The notes below the pieces were generated by a model. That model was not told the origin of the DNA and ran no database searches. It worked only from the letters and a program-made list of their open reading frames with translations. The translations under genes were made by a program, and so were the position numbers. From Manis javanica (lineage: Eukaryota; Chordata; Mammalia; Pholidota; Manidae): 64,000 nt of DNA. Shown here in pieces: positions 11,901 through 24,289 of the stretch (its first letter is position 1; every line of letters begins with the position of its first letter). Where the stretch lies: NCBI RefSeq assembly GCF_040802235.1, contig NC_133164.1, forward strand, positions 114,904,302 to 114,968,301. Reading direction: 5' to 3'.

Positions 11901-14900
11901 CTCTAAATTTAGGTTTATCTCCAAACTTATGGGGAAGTGATGACCCATATATATCACTATAGATAAAACCAAAACCAAATCATTTTAATATGTCACTCTT
12001 AGAGTGACCTCTTGACAATTCACTAAAATTTAGTTTAATGACTGAATAGTAAAATAAAACACCAAATGTGAGCAGTTTCAGGAAAAAAACAGTTAAATTT
12101 CTCTGCCTTTGAAATTAAGAGAAATCTCAGATGGGAGAGGAAGGAGGAAGAGAGATTGGCAGGACACTTGGTGTATGTTTTAAAGGCATTTAAGAACAGA
12201 AGCGTTTAATAAAAAAGAAGGTTATGCTTCGGCAGAGCAGCCATGTAAGTATTCACCCTTCCTTCCATAGGTCCCTCCTGCCTCCCTCACTTAAGGCGTG
12301 TTCCACCTCCGCTTTCTCCATGATACTCCAAAAATACTGATGCAGAGAATTATCTTGAAAGAAAACTGGATGGTGCATGTGTCTGGAAATGGAGGGAGGC
12401 GGCTAGGCTTCGTATCTGGGTCTAAAACAAGGAATCACACATGCAGGAGAGCAGACAATCCATACGCTAACCTGGCCAGCCGTGGCAGAAAATCTCCAGA
12501 GGTCACGATGAGGAAATAAGTCCATCCTCAGAAATCTTAGAGGATGCACTGGCTTCTGTTGTAGAATTTCAGTGGTTCAAGATGGGTGAGGCCAATGGAT
12601 TAAAGCTGAATTTATTCAGGTCTTAAAGCCAAGGAAACCCCAACATCTTGCTTATATTTGCGTGACACATGCAAGAAATTGGGCTGACCTGGCATAGCTA
12701 GACTATCAATTTGTTCTTGCCTATGTCAGTCACCTTAGATAGAAGATTGCTTGTGATCAAATAAGACAACTACATAAATTGACCAAAATTCTCATGACTT
12801 GTTTTGATAACTTGCAGCATAAGTTTAATATTTGGATCATAGTCAGTAATTGTAGATAGAACTAAATTTATAATCCTTTCTCTATTTCTGAAAATCTCAA
12901 CAGAATATCTCTATCTTGCTTTTAGCTGAATTAAGTGGTACCTGATTTAGGACTGTAAGTATGTAATTTTCACATTAAGGATTAGATACGAATTAAATTC
13001 AAACCCTCCCTGCTTGGCATACTAAGTTCTCTTGTTGCTTTTTCATCCTTTCCTTTCTGCTTTGCTTAAAATTTCAAATAGTTAAGTAATAAATTTTAAT
13101 TTCATTTAATAATTTTTCTATGATTTCAATTTTGAAGTACAGGAAAGAGAAACAATCTTTACCTGGTTCTCATTAAACATGAGTCAGTTTAAAGGCATTT
13201 TTAGGGTACAGTGAAAAACATCCACTGAGACTGACATGTTACTATGAATGAATTATCTCTGTGGAGGCAGTTTATTCAGAATATCTTAATTGATTAGGGA
13301 TTGACTGATAGAACAGAGAAGCATCTGCTGCTAGTGACTCTGAGGTTAATTTCAGAGTTCCATTATTCATGTAATCTCTCAGCATCATCATGTAACTTTG
13401 TCATAATTCTTGTGTTTGACGTCATATATGAAATTAGTTCGTGTCCTTGCTGGTAGGGGAGAACAGATGGTAAATTTTCTATTGTCCCCATGGTCTGACT
13501 AATTTAGACTTAGTATGCAGTAACTTATTTTCTAGTTTTTGAAAAATTGAATTAATTGAGCAGTTGGCCTTTTTCAGAATTCAGTGTTATTTTGAGTAAC
13601 CTCTTACTGATTTTAACACCAAATTATTATTAAAAATTAAAGAAGACTACTATTCATGGGAAACTATTAATATTATTTAGAATGAAATTTAATGTCATAA
13701 GGTTTCATTAAGGAGCCAATTTACATATTCTGGTTTCTTTCTACTACTACATAGTCAGACTTAAATGTATTTATGTATTTCTTTCCCCAAGTAATATCTG
13801 ACTCCTGCCAAGTGGCCATGAGTTAACACATTATTATTTGCTCTTTTGTTTTTATTACATATGTAGAGCTTACTCTGCAGTCATCCCTGTAAGCATATTG
13901 AGGTTCTAGTCTTTGTTTCATCTGTAGGCAGATAGGGTAATTGTAGTTTGACCAAAGGGAGAATCATATGACACCTGCAGAACACCGACCACAACACATA
14001 AATGTGCTTTGCGTTGGCATCGTTCATTAGACCAAACCTTGAACTGAGCTATTCTTCCCAGGGAACCAAAAAGTATGAAATAGTTTTTCCCTCTTTGAAA
14101 GACATAATAGATAATTACCTAAGTTTGCAACAAATGTAATATTTTAATAGCTTTGATGTCTCTTCTCATGATACTTTATCAGCATGTTGCTGTAATTTAG
14201 ATTGAAAAAGTAAATAGTAATGAAACTCATGATTGGAAAGTGGTAAGATATTACTAAGAAGATATTGAAATGGGGTGTGTAATTATAACCAGGTAGTGTT
14301 ATTGTTCTGTGAATAGAAAAAATAACAATCTGAATACACATTTAGAAAAAAGAACTCTATGTTAAACATGTTGATTTAAAAGGTGATAATAAACATGTTT
14401 GCATGGATAGAGTGACAGAAAAAAATAAGATATAAAAACATACAATACTTCGAAGTAGTAAATTTAGTGTCTATGTTCAGTTTGAAAAATAGTCATCATT
14501 TCTCATTTAATTTGACGTAAGGAAGTTTTATTTAAGTGCTTTTTATCTTGTCTTCCTTAAATAATTACTTCAATGAAAAAGTTTTATATAGCATATACCC
14601 CCAAAATAAGATAATAAAGCCAATAATATTAAAATAATAATATCCTTATTTCTAATGTGCTGTTTGCAGATTGGGTATACAGAATCCAAGATTTATATAA
14701 AGCATTGTTGGCCTGGCATAACATGTAAAAATATTTTACATTAGTTTCATTTGTGCCTAGAAAAACTCCTCTAAAAGATATTTATTTAATCCTTTTCATT
14801 GACTTGCACCAAGAAACCAGTTCGCCTCTTTTAAATATGTGAATATCTTTCAAACAATATATGAATAAATAAGTTAATTATTTTTCAGAAAATTAATATA

Positions 14901-15089
14901 TTTCAGTATGCTTATCCCAATTAGGAAATTGTAAATATATGACACTTTTGCTTATTTGTCAATTAATTTATATGAGCAGTTTAATATTTCTTGAATATAA
15001 GTACTATATTTTAAAAGAAACAAATTATACTTAGGATTTAGATAATGTACATAAAAAGAAATCAGCAAATCAACATTTTCAGACATTTA
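8996..15089. other. No recognised gene; mostly unclassified AT-rich DNA
   Basis: No gene or strong repeat match was recognised. An open frame of 162 codons at 9950-10438 (plus) has no family resemblance and is compatible with chance in this much AT-rich sequence. A pyrimidine-rich stretch near 10930-11250 faintly resembles L2 but I could not place it. A somewhat more GC-rich patch at 12225-12530 has no identifiable function. Confidence 0.45.
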
Positions 15090-15543
15090 CAGACATACCT
15101 CAGAGATACTGCAGATTCAGTTCCAGATCACCACAATAAAGTAAGTATTGCATGCAATAGGGCATCAAATGACATTATGGTTTCTCATGCACATAAAAGT
15201 TCTGTTTACACTATACTGTAGTCCGTTAGGTGTGCAATAGCATTCTGTCTAAAAACAATGTGCATACCTTATTTTAAAAACACTTCACTGCCAAAATATG
15301 ATAACCATCATCTGAGCTTCCAGAGAGTCATAGTCACTGATCAAAGATCACCATAACAAATAAAATAATAAAGAATTTGAAATATTGCAAAATTACCAAA
15401 GACATGAAGTGAGCAAATGTTAGAGAAATGGTACCAATAGACTTGCACAACTCAAGACTGCCTTAAACCTTCAATCTGTAAAAAAAAAATGCAGGAGCTA
15501 TGAAGCACAATGAAGTATAGCAAAATTAAATTTGTTATACCTA
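15090..15543 (+). mobile_element. Tigger-type (Tc1/mariner) non-autonomous DNA transposon, near complete
   Basis: The element opens with CAGACATACCTCAGAGATAC and closes with GTTATACCTA. These are degenerate forms of the inverted termini of the Tigger group (CAGGCATACCTCG...GAGGTATGCCTG). A TA dinucleotide, the target-site duplication of Tc1/mariner elements, sits at both sides (15088-15089 and 15544-15545). Inside are ACACTATACTGTAGTCCGTT, 'GTGCAATAGCATTCTGTCT' and near the end 'CTTCAATCTGTAAAAA', all matching the remembered short Tigger consensus. At about 454 bp it has no room for a transposase, so it was mobilised in trans. Divergence and loss of CpG positions show it is ancient. Confidence 0.9.
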
Positions 15544-17304
15544 TATACTGATGGAGAATTTTTTCCTTGTTATTAATGATAAAAGAAAAATGTTTTCAGA
15601 AGTTCAAAGTAAAAGATTAAATTTCATTTTTGAAAACATAACCTTTAAATAACTCATTTAAATAATTTTAGACCAAATGAAAAATATCATAGAGTGTATA
15701 TGTACAATTCAACTTTGGTCATATTATCTAGTGTTCCTACTGACACATCATAAAAATTTAACATTTTTGAATGAATGAATGAAATATGTAAAATTCAAAT
15801 AAGAATCACCCCAAACATTTATTTTGAATATATTGTTCTATCAATTTGAATAATAACTATATAAAAGAACAAAGGCATAAAAAATCTGTATCAATGGCAA
15901 ATACTTAATTTTAAGTATTAAAATTAATAAATATTAAGTATTGCAATTACTTAATAATAAATATTTTTATTGTTAAATGCAGTTTTACTTTCATTGTCTT
16001 TGTAAAATATTTTAGGACACAGTCTCTATAGTGTCTTAATTACCATTTTTTTTGTGCTCCATAATCTTAAAAAGTAAATTTACTTTCTGATCGTCAAATG
16101 AGAGTTTCTTTTAAAATTTATTTTGTTTAAAACATTTAACTCCTGATAACATGGATATACCTATACCTATTTGTATATTTTAGTGGTTATGTTAAAGATT
16201 AAAATATTCATTGTGCATGCATCTCTCTAGTTTAATTTTGAGGTACTTCATGTGTAATGTAATGGTACCTTTACCACTGTGTACTTCTATTTACCCTCCT
16301 CTGTTCTTTTTGTTATTCTTCTCTTTGTTTCTTTTTTCTTTTTCTTTCTAGAAAGTCTTTATTTTTCTGTTATGAGTAATTACTTTTTATAGCTATCCCA
16401 AAAGATTTTATAAATTTTACAATTTTTATGTGCCTGACTGGGATCCATGAATTAACAAAAGTACAATTCCCCACCCAAAGAAACAAAAATATCAGATATA
16501 CTTGCAGGCTCTGATTGTTTTACATTTTCAGAAATAAAAGTGACTATACACTCTTATTAATTGTTTGGTAAAGTTTTTATAGAATTGTTAATGATTTGTG
16601 GTTTTCCACGAGGTTGTCTTAGGCAACATTCCACCGAATTAGATCTTTCCAAAAGTTGTAGTACCATGTGTAATGCTTTGGTTTGACAGCATTTTCATTT
16701 TCAAACCAGAATTGGGTTGAATGTTGAATATGACTTTATTTTTAAAGCCAAAATTGATGCTTTATGTATGATTTTAAGATGCTAATATCCTTTAATCAAG
16801 AGTGTTTATACTCTTGTTGAAAATAAATCTAGGTATCAAATGAAATTTCAAGCTGTAGTAAAAGTGAAAAAAAGTAAAGGAAAAATCTTGCTTTTCTGAT
16901 TAAGACGTTATGGAATAGAATTTCCGTTTAATCAGCACTGTCTCCGATCCTTTCTGGTGATGAAGCATAGTATCTTAACCATGAGCAGAATTGTTAGATC
17001 TTTTGTTTTCTGCCATCTACTTACATTGAAGCCTCAACTAGGTATAGTGCTTTAATATGAAATACTTTTGAAATACACAACTTTTTAAAAAGGGACCTAT
17101 ACAAAAAGATCATATAATGCTAGATAGGATGTTGAAATGACTGGTTCGTAATATTTTTTAGAATGTTCATTTTGGTCAGTGTAAATTTCCTTTAATTATT
17201 TTCCATTTTCAGTGGGATTTCATTTTTAGGTTTAACATATCAAGCCAGTATAAAGTTGTACAATTTAGTAATTCTGGATCCAGTGAAAATGGAAATAATG
17301 AAGT
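15544..17304. other. AT-rich DNA; may include 3'UTR of the CIBAR1 retrocopy
   Basis: The part nearest 17304 may be the 3'UTR of the minus-strand CIBAR1 pseudogene. A T-rich tract at about 16310-16355 would read as an A-rich tail on that strand, but no target-site duplication was identified. A short palindrome lies at 15900-15919 (AATACTTAA, 2 nt, TTAAGTATT). Nothing else was recognised. Confidence 0.35.
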
Positions 17305-18240
17305 TTACTTAAGAAAATCACTTTCTTCTTTTGTAACATCCAAGTCTTCATCATCTTCATTATCATCTGCTTGTTGACTGTTCTTTACTTGACAGGGAGA
17401 TGTGTGTCCTGTCTGAGATACACACCGAGCTGACAGTGACCTCTGAAGAGACAACTTTGAATTTGCTCTTCTGACATCTAAACAAAATGAATAATCTAGT
17501 GGGTACTAGAGAATTTCAGAAAACCCTTAAATCTTCTTCACCAATCTTTTGTGTATTTTGATAGGTGGCAGTGTAGAACTCTAAATCTTTTCCATGAAGT
17601 AACATTTTGATAGTGATAAATTACGAAAATATAGTCTCTATATCCTTATTTTTCTATTTTTCGGAATCGTCCATAGTTTCCTCTAGATGACGGATTGTTC
17701 GGGTAGCACCCATTTGGCTGTCAGTAGTTTGGTTTCTGCCTGTGAAATGACACGTTGATCAGATGGGTTTTGCTGACATGTTCTTTCTGAATTAATTGTT
17801 TAACTTCTCGATTCCTTGCTGTTCATGTTGCTTTGGGATCATTGTGTTTCATCTTCACAGTGGTTCTATTAGCTTTCAAAGGTTCAACTACTTTGGCTTC
17901 AAGTCTTGCAACATCTGCTTGTCAATGATCCTGAAGTTTGGTAAACATGTCAGCAAAGTTTTTCAGGCCCTTCTTTAAATTTGGGGTCTCTGTAGAAGCA
18001 TACATATTGATTTCATCCATCAGGAGGTTCTCTATGTCTCACAGTCTGACAGTGTTCCACACATAGCAAAGATTTGGCACCGCTCTCCAGTGCTTCACAT
18101 TGTGACAGTTGTCTTGCAGTTGTCTGGTTTGGGTATGCCTGCTTTCCAAGCTGAGCCTCTATTGTTTTCATGTATTTCATTTCTACATATATGGCAATTC
18201 CACAAAAATGGTATTTTCGTCCTACTGTTGTCTTTTAAAA
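17305..18240 (-). pseudogene. CIBAR1: Processed pseudogene of CIBAR1 (FAM92A)
   Basis: CIBAR1 is a BAR-domain-like protein that works with CBY1 at the ciliary base. Reading the minus strand, pieces of this protein appear in order across three frames: GERCQIFA (about 18070), then DEINMYASTETPNLKKGLKN and QADVARLEAKVVEPLKANRT. Next come QNPSDQRVISQAET, TRTIRHLEETMDD, DIETIFS, GKDLEFYTATYQNTQ and the C-terminus SLQRSLSARCVSQTGHTSP...DEDLDVTKEESDFLK. The stop is TAA at 17307-17305. Several frameshifts and stops (for example CAT-TGA-CAA in place of a His-Arg-Gln) disable it. The coding sequence is contiguous although the parent gene is split into many exons, so this is an L1-mediated retrocopy. 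The first codons are poorly matched near 18180-18240. The parental identity is from remembered CIBAR1 sequence; the paralogue CIBAR2 has a different C-terminus. Confidence 0.92.
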
Positions 18241-18242
18241 AA

Positions 18243-19735
18243 GGCCATAATACCTAAGACAATCTGTAGATTCAGTACAATACCTATCAAAATACCAATG
18301 ACATTTTTCACAGAACAAGAAAAAACAATCCGCAAATTTGCATGGAACTACAGAAGACTCCAAGTAGCCAAAGCAGTCTTGAGAAAGAAGAACAAAACTG
18401 GGGGTATCATGCTCCCTGATTTAAAGCTATACTGCAAAGTTAGTCTCAAAACAGTAGGCACTGGCAAAGAACAGATGCATGTATCAATAACACAGAGCAG
18501 AGAGCCCAGAAATAAACCCATGTGTCCATGATCAATTAATAAGTGACAAAGAAGGCAAGGATATACAATGGGAAAAAGACAGTCTTTTAAATTAATGGTG
18601 CTGGGAAAACTGGACAGCTACATGCAAAAGAATGAAACTAGGTCACAGTCTACTCCATACACAAAGACCTACATGTAAGACCTGAAACCATACAACTTCT
18701 AGAAGAAAACATAGGCAGTAAGCTCTTGAAAATCAGCATTAGTAATTTTTTCTAACTATATCTCCCCTGGCAAGGCAAACAAAAGCAAAAATAAGCAAAT
18801 AGGACTACTTCAAACTAAGAAACTTCTGCACAGCAAAGTAAACCATCAACAGAATGAGAAGACAATGTAGTGTATGGGAGAATATATCTGCAAATGATGT
18901 ACCTGATAAGGGGCAAATATCCAGAAGATATAAAGAACTCATACAACTCAAAACCAGAAAAAAAAGAGAGATGATCCAATTAAAAAATGAGCAGAGGACC
19001 TGGATAGACATTTTTTCAAAGAAGACATACAGGCCAACAGACATATGAAAAGCTGTTCAACATCACTAATAATCAGGAAAATGTAAATCAAAGCCATAGG
19101 TGAGATATTACTTCACACCAGTCAGAATGGCTGCTGCCCAAAAGGCAAGAAATAACAGTGCTGGCAAACATGTGGGAAAGAGGGACCCATTGTGCACTGT
19201 TGGTGGGAATGTACATTGGTGAAGCCAATGTGGAAAGAATATGGAAATTTCTAAAAAAACTAAAAATAGAAATATGATATGACCTAGTCATTCCACTTCC
19301 AGGAATATATCTGAAGGAAACAAAGTCACTGATTCAAAAAGATACAAGCACTCCTGTGTTTAACTCAGCCTTCTTTGCAGTAGCCAAGACATGGAAGTAA
19401 CTGAAGTGTCCATCATAGATGAATGGATGTAGCAGATGTGGTACATATATGCAATGGAATATTACTCAGCCATAAAAAGTATGAAATCCTGCCATTTACA
19501 TCAACATGGCTAGACCTATGATAAGTCATATCTTGTCATAATAAGCCAAACGCCATGTGATTTCACTTAGATATGGAATCTAAAAAATAAAACAAAAAAA
19601 ATTAAGCATAAGTAGACCCACAGACACAGAGAAGAGACTGGTGAGTGCCATGGGGGAGGGAGGGAGGAGTTTGGGTAAAAGAAATGAAGAAATTCTCAAA
19701 AAAATGTATAGAGAATGATCTTCTAAATTTACCAA
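18243..19735 (+). mobile_element. L1 3' portion (ORF2 C-terminus and 3'UTR), 5'-truncated
   Basis: The plus strand carries the end of L1 ORF2 from the segment CCATAATACCTAAGACAATC through translated blocks [34 protein letters not shown] and EPRNKPMCP (18280-18530). It continues with WENISANDVPDKGQISRRYK (about 18880-18940) and ends in typical late-ORF2 text (TGCAATGGAATATTACTCAGC at about 19451, trimmed here). A 3'UTR with GACTGGTGAGTGCCATGGGG follows. Frames are interrupted by stops and a gap where the central connection is lost. The right end at about 19735 is approximate, as no clean poly(A) was seen. The 5' truncation point lies within a few bases of the 5' end of the CIBAR1 retrocopy, which is on the opposite strand. 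Confidence 0.92.
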
Positions 19736-19837
19736 AATATTTAATTTTACAAAGTTCTTATTTCTTCCTGAGAACTGAAATTTCAGCTTTACTTCAGTCT
19801 GAGTGACCTACATCCATATTTCTTTCAGAGAAGATCC

Positions 19838-21290
19838 CTGGACAATGGGCCTGTTCAGATATTGCTCTCCTGAATGTATACTTATTTCATCTTCATTTCA
19901 GTCCTTTAAAGATGTTCCTCTCTTTTTTTCTGGCTTCCACTATTTCTAACACAAAGTCAGCTGACCTTATTATTATTAGTCCCTTTGATATAATAGCCCA
20001 TATCCTCAGGTGCTTTCCAGATATTTGTCTTTACTTCCGTTTTTTAGCATTTTTTGATATGATGCTCCTAAGTGTAGTTTTCTATTTATTTATCTTATTG
20101 TGGATTTGTTAAACTTTTTGAAACTATATATTAATAATAAGTTTTTAAATAAGTTTGAAATAATTTCAGCCAATATTTCTTCAAATGTTTGTCCCTTTTG
20201 CCCTTTCTGCTCACCTTGTCTAACTTTATTAATAAATTAGATTACCTTATATGCTTTTACAGATTATAAAGGTTGTGTTTGTTCTCAGTTTTATTTATTT
20301 TTTACTCTTGGGACTTTAGGTTGAATATTGTTCTCTACTTAATTGAACCTTTATTCTTCATTGACAAATCAGTTGTTCTACATGATGTGTTCTACATGAT
20401 GAGATTACAGATATTTTAATATCCAGTATTTGCAACTGCTTCTATTTTCTATAGCTTGCCTTAAAGTCCCTATCTCTTCTTTCAATGTATACATGATTTC
20501 CTATACTTTCTGTAATGTATTTTTATGATTATCTAAAAATCTTTATTTTCTAACATAATCATCTGTGGTTCTGCATCCCTATTTTTGTTTCACAAGTTTG
20601 ATTGTTTTTTAATTGCACAATGAAGATTGCAGATGTTACTTTGCAAAGCACTTGATACTTTTGTCTTCCTCTGAAAAGTGCTGATTTGTGTTCTAGTAGG
20701 AATTATTTTATGAGAGATGACCTTGGTAATGTAAGCTTAGTTTTAAGCTTCATTCATTTGGCATATTTCATTTTTTTCCAAGTTATTAGTACTATGATAT
20801 AATCTTTAATCCTAAGGCATGGTTCTTTGATGGTTTCAATGGAAATTCCAAAGTATTTATCCACTCCCTAAAACATTTGGGCTTTAACTTAAAAATGTAA
20901 CTTTCCTGGAACTGAGGAGGTGCTGAAATCTCTGTTTGGTCCTTTTAACCTTTGTATCTATTAATTTACTCTGGCCATCCTGGATTCATGTCCTTCATAT
21001 TGCAGTATAGATTAAGCCAAGATTTTGAGTGAATTTTTTATATAGCAACATTCGGCTGTGACATCTTGGGTTGTGATATTTCTTGCCTAAATTTACAGCC
21101 ACTCTGCCTGGCATGTCTTTATCTTTATTTTTCAGTGTAATAACATTCTCACTTTCTGCATGAAGTATATTTGCTTGAATATCATGCAGACCAGGGGGAA
21201 CTTAGATAAAAATTTAGTCTTAAACATTCTGAATATATCCTTTAAGGCCCTTCAGTTTCTACCTGTATCCTCGGTAGTAATTTCAGACAG
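19838..21290 (-). mobile_element. HAL1 / L1M ORF1-type relic
   Basis: Read in plus orientation this follows the reversed ORF1 and 5' region of HAL1-like half-LINEs. Landmarks include TCTGGCTTCCACTATTTCTA, AATTTCAGCCAATATTTCTTC with 'CAAATGTTTGTCCCTTTTGCC' (the reversed start of the RRM region) and 'TTTGATTGTTTTTTAATTGCAC'. Further on are CTGATTTGTGTTCTAGTAGG and the distal 5' segment around GACATCTTGGGTTGTGATAT. The copy is old and has no open frame. HAL1 versus full L1M cannot be separated without a consensus alignment, and the upper boundary is uncertain by about 100 bp. Confidence 0.7.
20374..20401. repeat. 14-bp perfect tandem duplication
   Basis: TGTTCTACATGATG occurs twice in direct succession inside the HAL1-type relic. 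Confidence 0.9.
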
Positions 21291-22298
21291 TTGATTTTTT
21301 CCCTAGAATTTGTAATTGCTATTGGCAAGACAATAACTCATATTAGCCATTCAGTCATTAACAGAAGCAGAAATTTAATGTACATGTTTGAAGGATGGAA
21401 TTACACGGTATACGTGTGTAAGCTTATATAGTCCTTACTGAATTACTAGCAGTTTAGTATCCTATTGCACAAAATTTTCACATTTGATTGATTGATGGAC
21501 TGTTTTAGAGCATAAGAAGTGGGCAGAGAACTTTATTTTAATTATCTTTTCTAAATTTTGGAACGATGTATGTGGAAAAGACAAGATAATGATTTTCTTC
21601 TTATCCAATCACAATTTCATTTTCACATAATGGCTTAAGCACATCTTATAAAAAGTCATGAGGGAGTTATACAAACATTTAGGGCTATTGCAAAGAAACT
21701 GTTGGGCAAATTCATTTTACAAGTAATTATTATAATGAAAAATATAATTGAAGATTCTAGTCGTAGCCTTGAAACGAGAGAATCTTATTCAAAATAGATG
21801 CTTATCTCCAATTAAAAATCAGTTTTCATTTAAGTTTTTGTGAGCAGAAGTTGGAAAAAAAGTGTCATTTTATCCTTTACAACTATCCTTTCACAGTCAA
21901 ATATCAACAGCAAGTAGCGACGTCATCTAGTTGTGAGAGCTGGTTACAATGCAAATAGATGGAGAGCCTCAGAATTTGAATTTGTAAGTTCTTCCGGTGA
22001 TTTCGTGTACAGAATTTGAAGGCAACTGCCTTAAAAAATAGATTAATATTCAATTTAGTCACAAAATTGTAATTAATTTTTAAGTGGTTTCCTTTCTCAA
22101 GGAGCTTCTAAAAAGTTGTCTCGTATCGTATTCATAAAATGCTTGGAAACAACAGAACAAAAGCCAACGTTGTAAGTAAGAATCAACCACAGTTGGCTTA
22201 TGTAAACCTAAAATGTCTCAAATAACAGGTCAAAATATAGTGTCAGATCGCAACATGTGCAAACTGAACCTCTCGCTCTGTGTTAAGTATCGTTCCTG
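21291..22298. other. No recognised gene or repeat
   Basis: AT-rich DNA without a recognisable family. The last 150 bases become more GC-balanced as the coding-like block at 22299 is approached. Confidence 0.45.
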
Positions 22299-22647
22299 AT
22301 GATCACTGCGCCCAAGAACCGCACTGACCCCGATGTCAAGATTAACAGTCAACAATATTTTAATCACTCACTGAAATATGCAATGATGAAAAAACATACA
22401 ATATAGTAGCAAACGACATGAACGTATTCAAAGTAAACAGGACAGCAAGGAGAACCTGGGTGTGGCACAGATTGAAAGAAAGCTGGAGAAGGCTCTGAGG
22501 AAACACATTTCTGAACATACTCAGGAAAAGAGCTCTCCAAGCTCCAAATTCTTCCCATCAGCCCATGAGGAGGAGAGTGGGTGGGGGTCGGATCCGGATG
22601 TGTGCAGTAGCGAGGAGGCCGGGCGTCTCTTACCTGAAGCACCCTGA
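22299..22647 (+). pseudogene. Unidentified coding-like block; possible retrocopy or exon remnant
   Basis: Two overlapping open blocks follow each other on the plus strand. Block 1 (22299-22406, 35 codons) begins MITAPKNRTDPDVKINSQQY. Block 2 (22390-22647, 85 codons) includes KQDSKENLGVAQIERKLEKA and SAHEEESGWGSDPDVCSSEE and ends with TGA after LLPEAP. The composition is charged, polar and low in hydrophobics with a helical KLEKALRKH segment, and differs from the AT-driven translation of surrounding DNA. A single frame change near 22390-22400 would join the two blocks. No splice site is convincing at the left edge. I do not recognise the protein. It could be an old retrocopy with one frameshift, a decayed exon, or chance. 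Confidence 0.35.
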
Positions 22648-24289
22648 GGCTCTGCGCCGTGTCCCCTTCATGCAGTGCTCCACTGGGACATAGGGTTACT
22701 GTGTCTAGATGTGGAGGGTCAACTTCAGGAGGAAAAAAAAGGTTAACTATTATCTTCTGTATGAAGTTGTTCTTGATACTTTATGAAGTTCTGAATATTA
22801 TTCATTGGAAGACATTAGTAGAGTTAATTTTTTAAGGAAACTAAGAAGACTTGATCTTTTATGTAGAATTTTTGATGTCTCGTCCCTCTGTTTAATTATG
22901 ATAGTGCTTTTTTGTAGATTTGATAACTTCACAATATACAAAAGTGAGAGGCACAGGGTTCTTGTGCCAAAGTGTGGTAAAAATTGTAATGTTTTAGGGT
23001 TTACATTTATTTTACGCCGCCTGCTGTCACCCTGAAGGATCTGTGGATTTCTTTTCTACAGAATCCACAGAAGGAGCATTCTGCAGAATGTAATTCTCCC
23101 AGTTGTTATACAGAAACAGGGAAAGGAAATTAGTGTTAAAAATCGGTGATATCCATATAAAATTCCTAATTCAGTTAATAATATTAAGCAAAAGCTAATT
23201 TCTTAATTTTGACAAATGTATATGGTTATGTAAAATATTTACATCAGGAGAGTTGGTGAAAGTATATGGGAACTTGCAGTAATATTGTTGAAATTCTTCT
23301 AAAAATGACTTCAAAATAAAAAGATTAAAAAATGCATCGTGTGACACTAAAGCAAATTTAGTTGGGAGACTTTTTGATAATTTTCTTCAAAATAGATGGT
23401 ACACATTTTCACAGCTGTCCTGCACTCCATTTTCTCCCCCTCTCAGGCCCTTTAAGTCAGTGATTACCCCCTGGTCCTACTGATGCTAATGGAATAGGCC
23501 CTGGTTAGCTGCTTGCCGAATGAATCAGTCTTTTAGATGTATTTAAAGAACACTTTATTATTGGGATTTGTATTGCCTTGAAAGGTGCTCCTAACATTTT
23601 CTTTTGAATCACTTAAGTTTGAATTGCCCCTGACCCGCCACATTGTCTGCCTTTGGTTCCCTTCATGAAAGACACCCGTGATGATTTAAAAAGGGACACA
23701 CTGCACGCACCCTCTCCCTTCAGGTGTCACAAAGGAATCTTTGAACTTTGCAAGTCATCTGTCCCTACATGGTTTTTATTTTACTATTTGGTCTCTGATA
23801 AGAAATGATAAAAAATAAGGTAATCATTATTAAAGTTACTCCACATTGAACAGATCAAAATAGCATGAATTGGGTCACTGACTAGAGAAAATTTAAAAGG
23901 GTCTATTGGGTACAGTTCCTGATTTTAAGGTTCCTTTGAAATGTTCCCTAGGTTGCGGGGTTTTCCTGCATTCGTGATCCCCTAGGGGGTGCTCTTGTGC
24001 ACGCTTGGTTTGCACGTGTGTATGGACACATGTTCTTTCATAACTGGTTTCAGTGCTTTGACAAACTCAGTCCACACCTTCCTGTGTGTTCTCAATCCAT
24101 TCACTCACTTCTGTGCTTTCTTTGCTATCTTAATTCTTTCAATTTTTTCATTTCACCACTGAAAGTATCTCACTGATTCTGGAAAACTCACATGGTACTA
24201 TGTATGTTTTCCACATCACATTTTTAAAAATCTCAAAGACTTTGTATATTCATGTTCTTGCATATGACCTATTTAATTCCCTAACATTT
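22648..24289. other. No recognised gene; short palindromes
   Basis: Unclassified DNA. Two neighbouring palindromes occur at 23040-23071 (10-bp arms TCTGTGGATT / AATCCACAGA) and 23078-23091 (CATTCTGCAGAATG). Nothing else was recognised. Confidence 0.45.

Noticed and set aside
12225-12530. Possible exon in a GC-richer patch
   Set aside because: Splice-like sites are weak and the 73-codon frame has no similarity that I recognise.
18109-18531. 140-codon plus-strand frame as one protein
   Set aside because: It fuses antisense CIBAR1 pseudogene sequence to L1 ORF2 text by chance read-through of the junction.
22364-22642. 92-codon minus-strand frame
   Set aside because: Antisense of the coding-like plus block; Pro/His-rich N-terminal part and hydrophobic tail look like a shadow.
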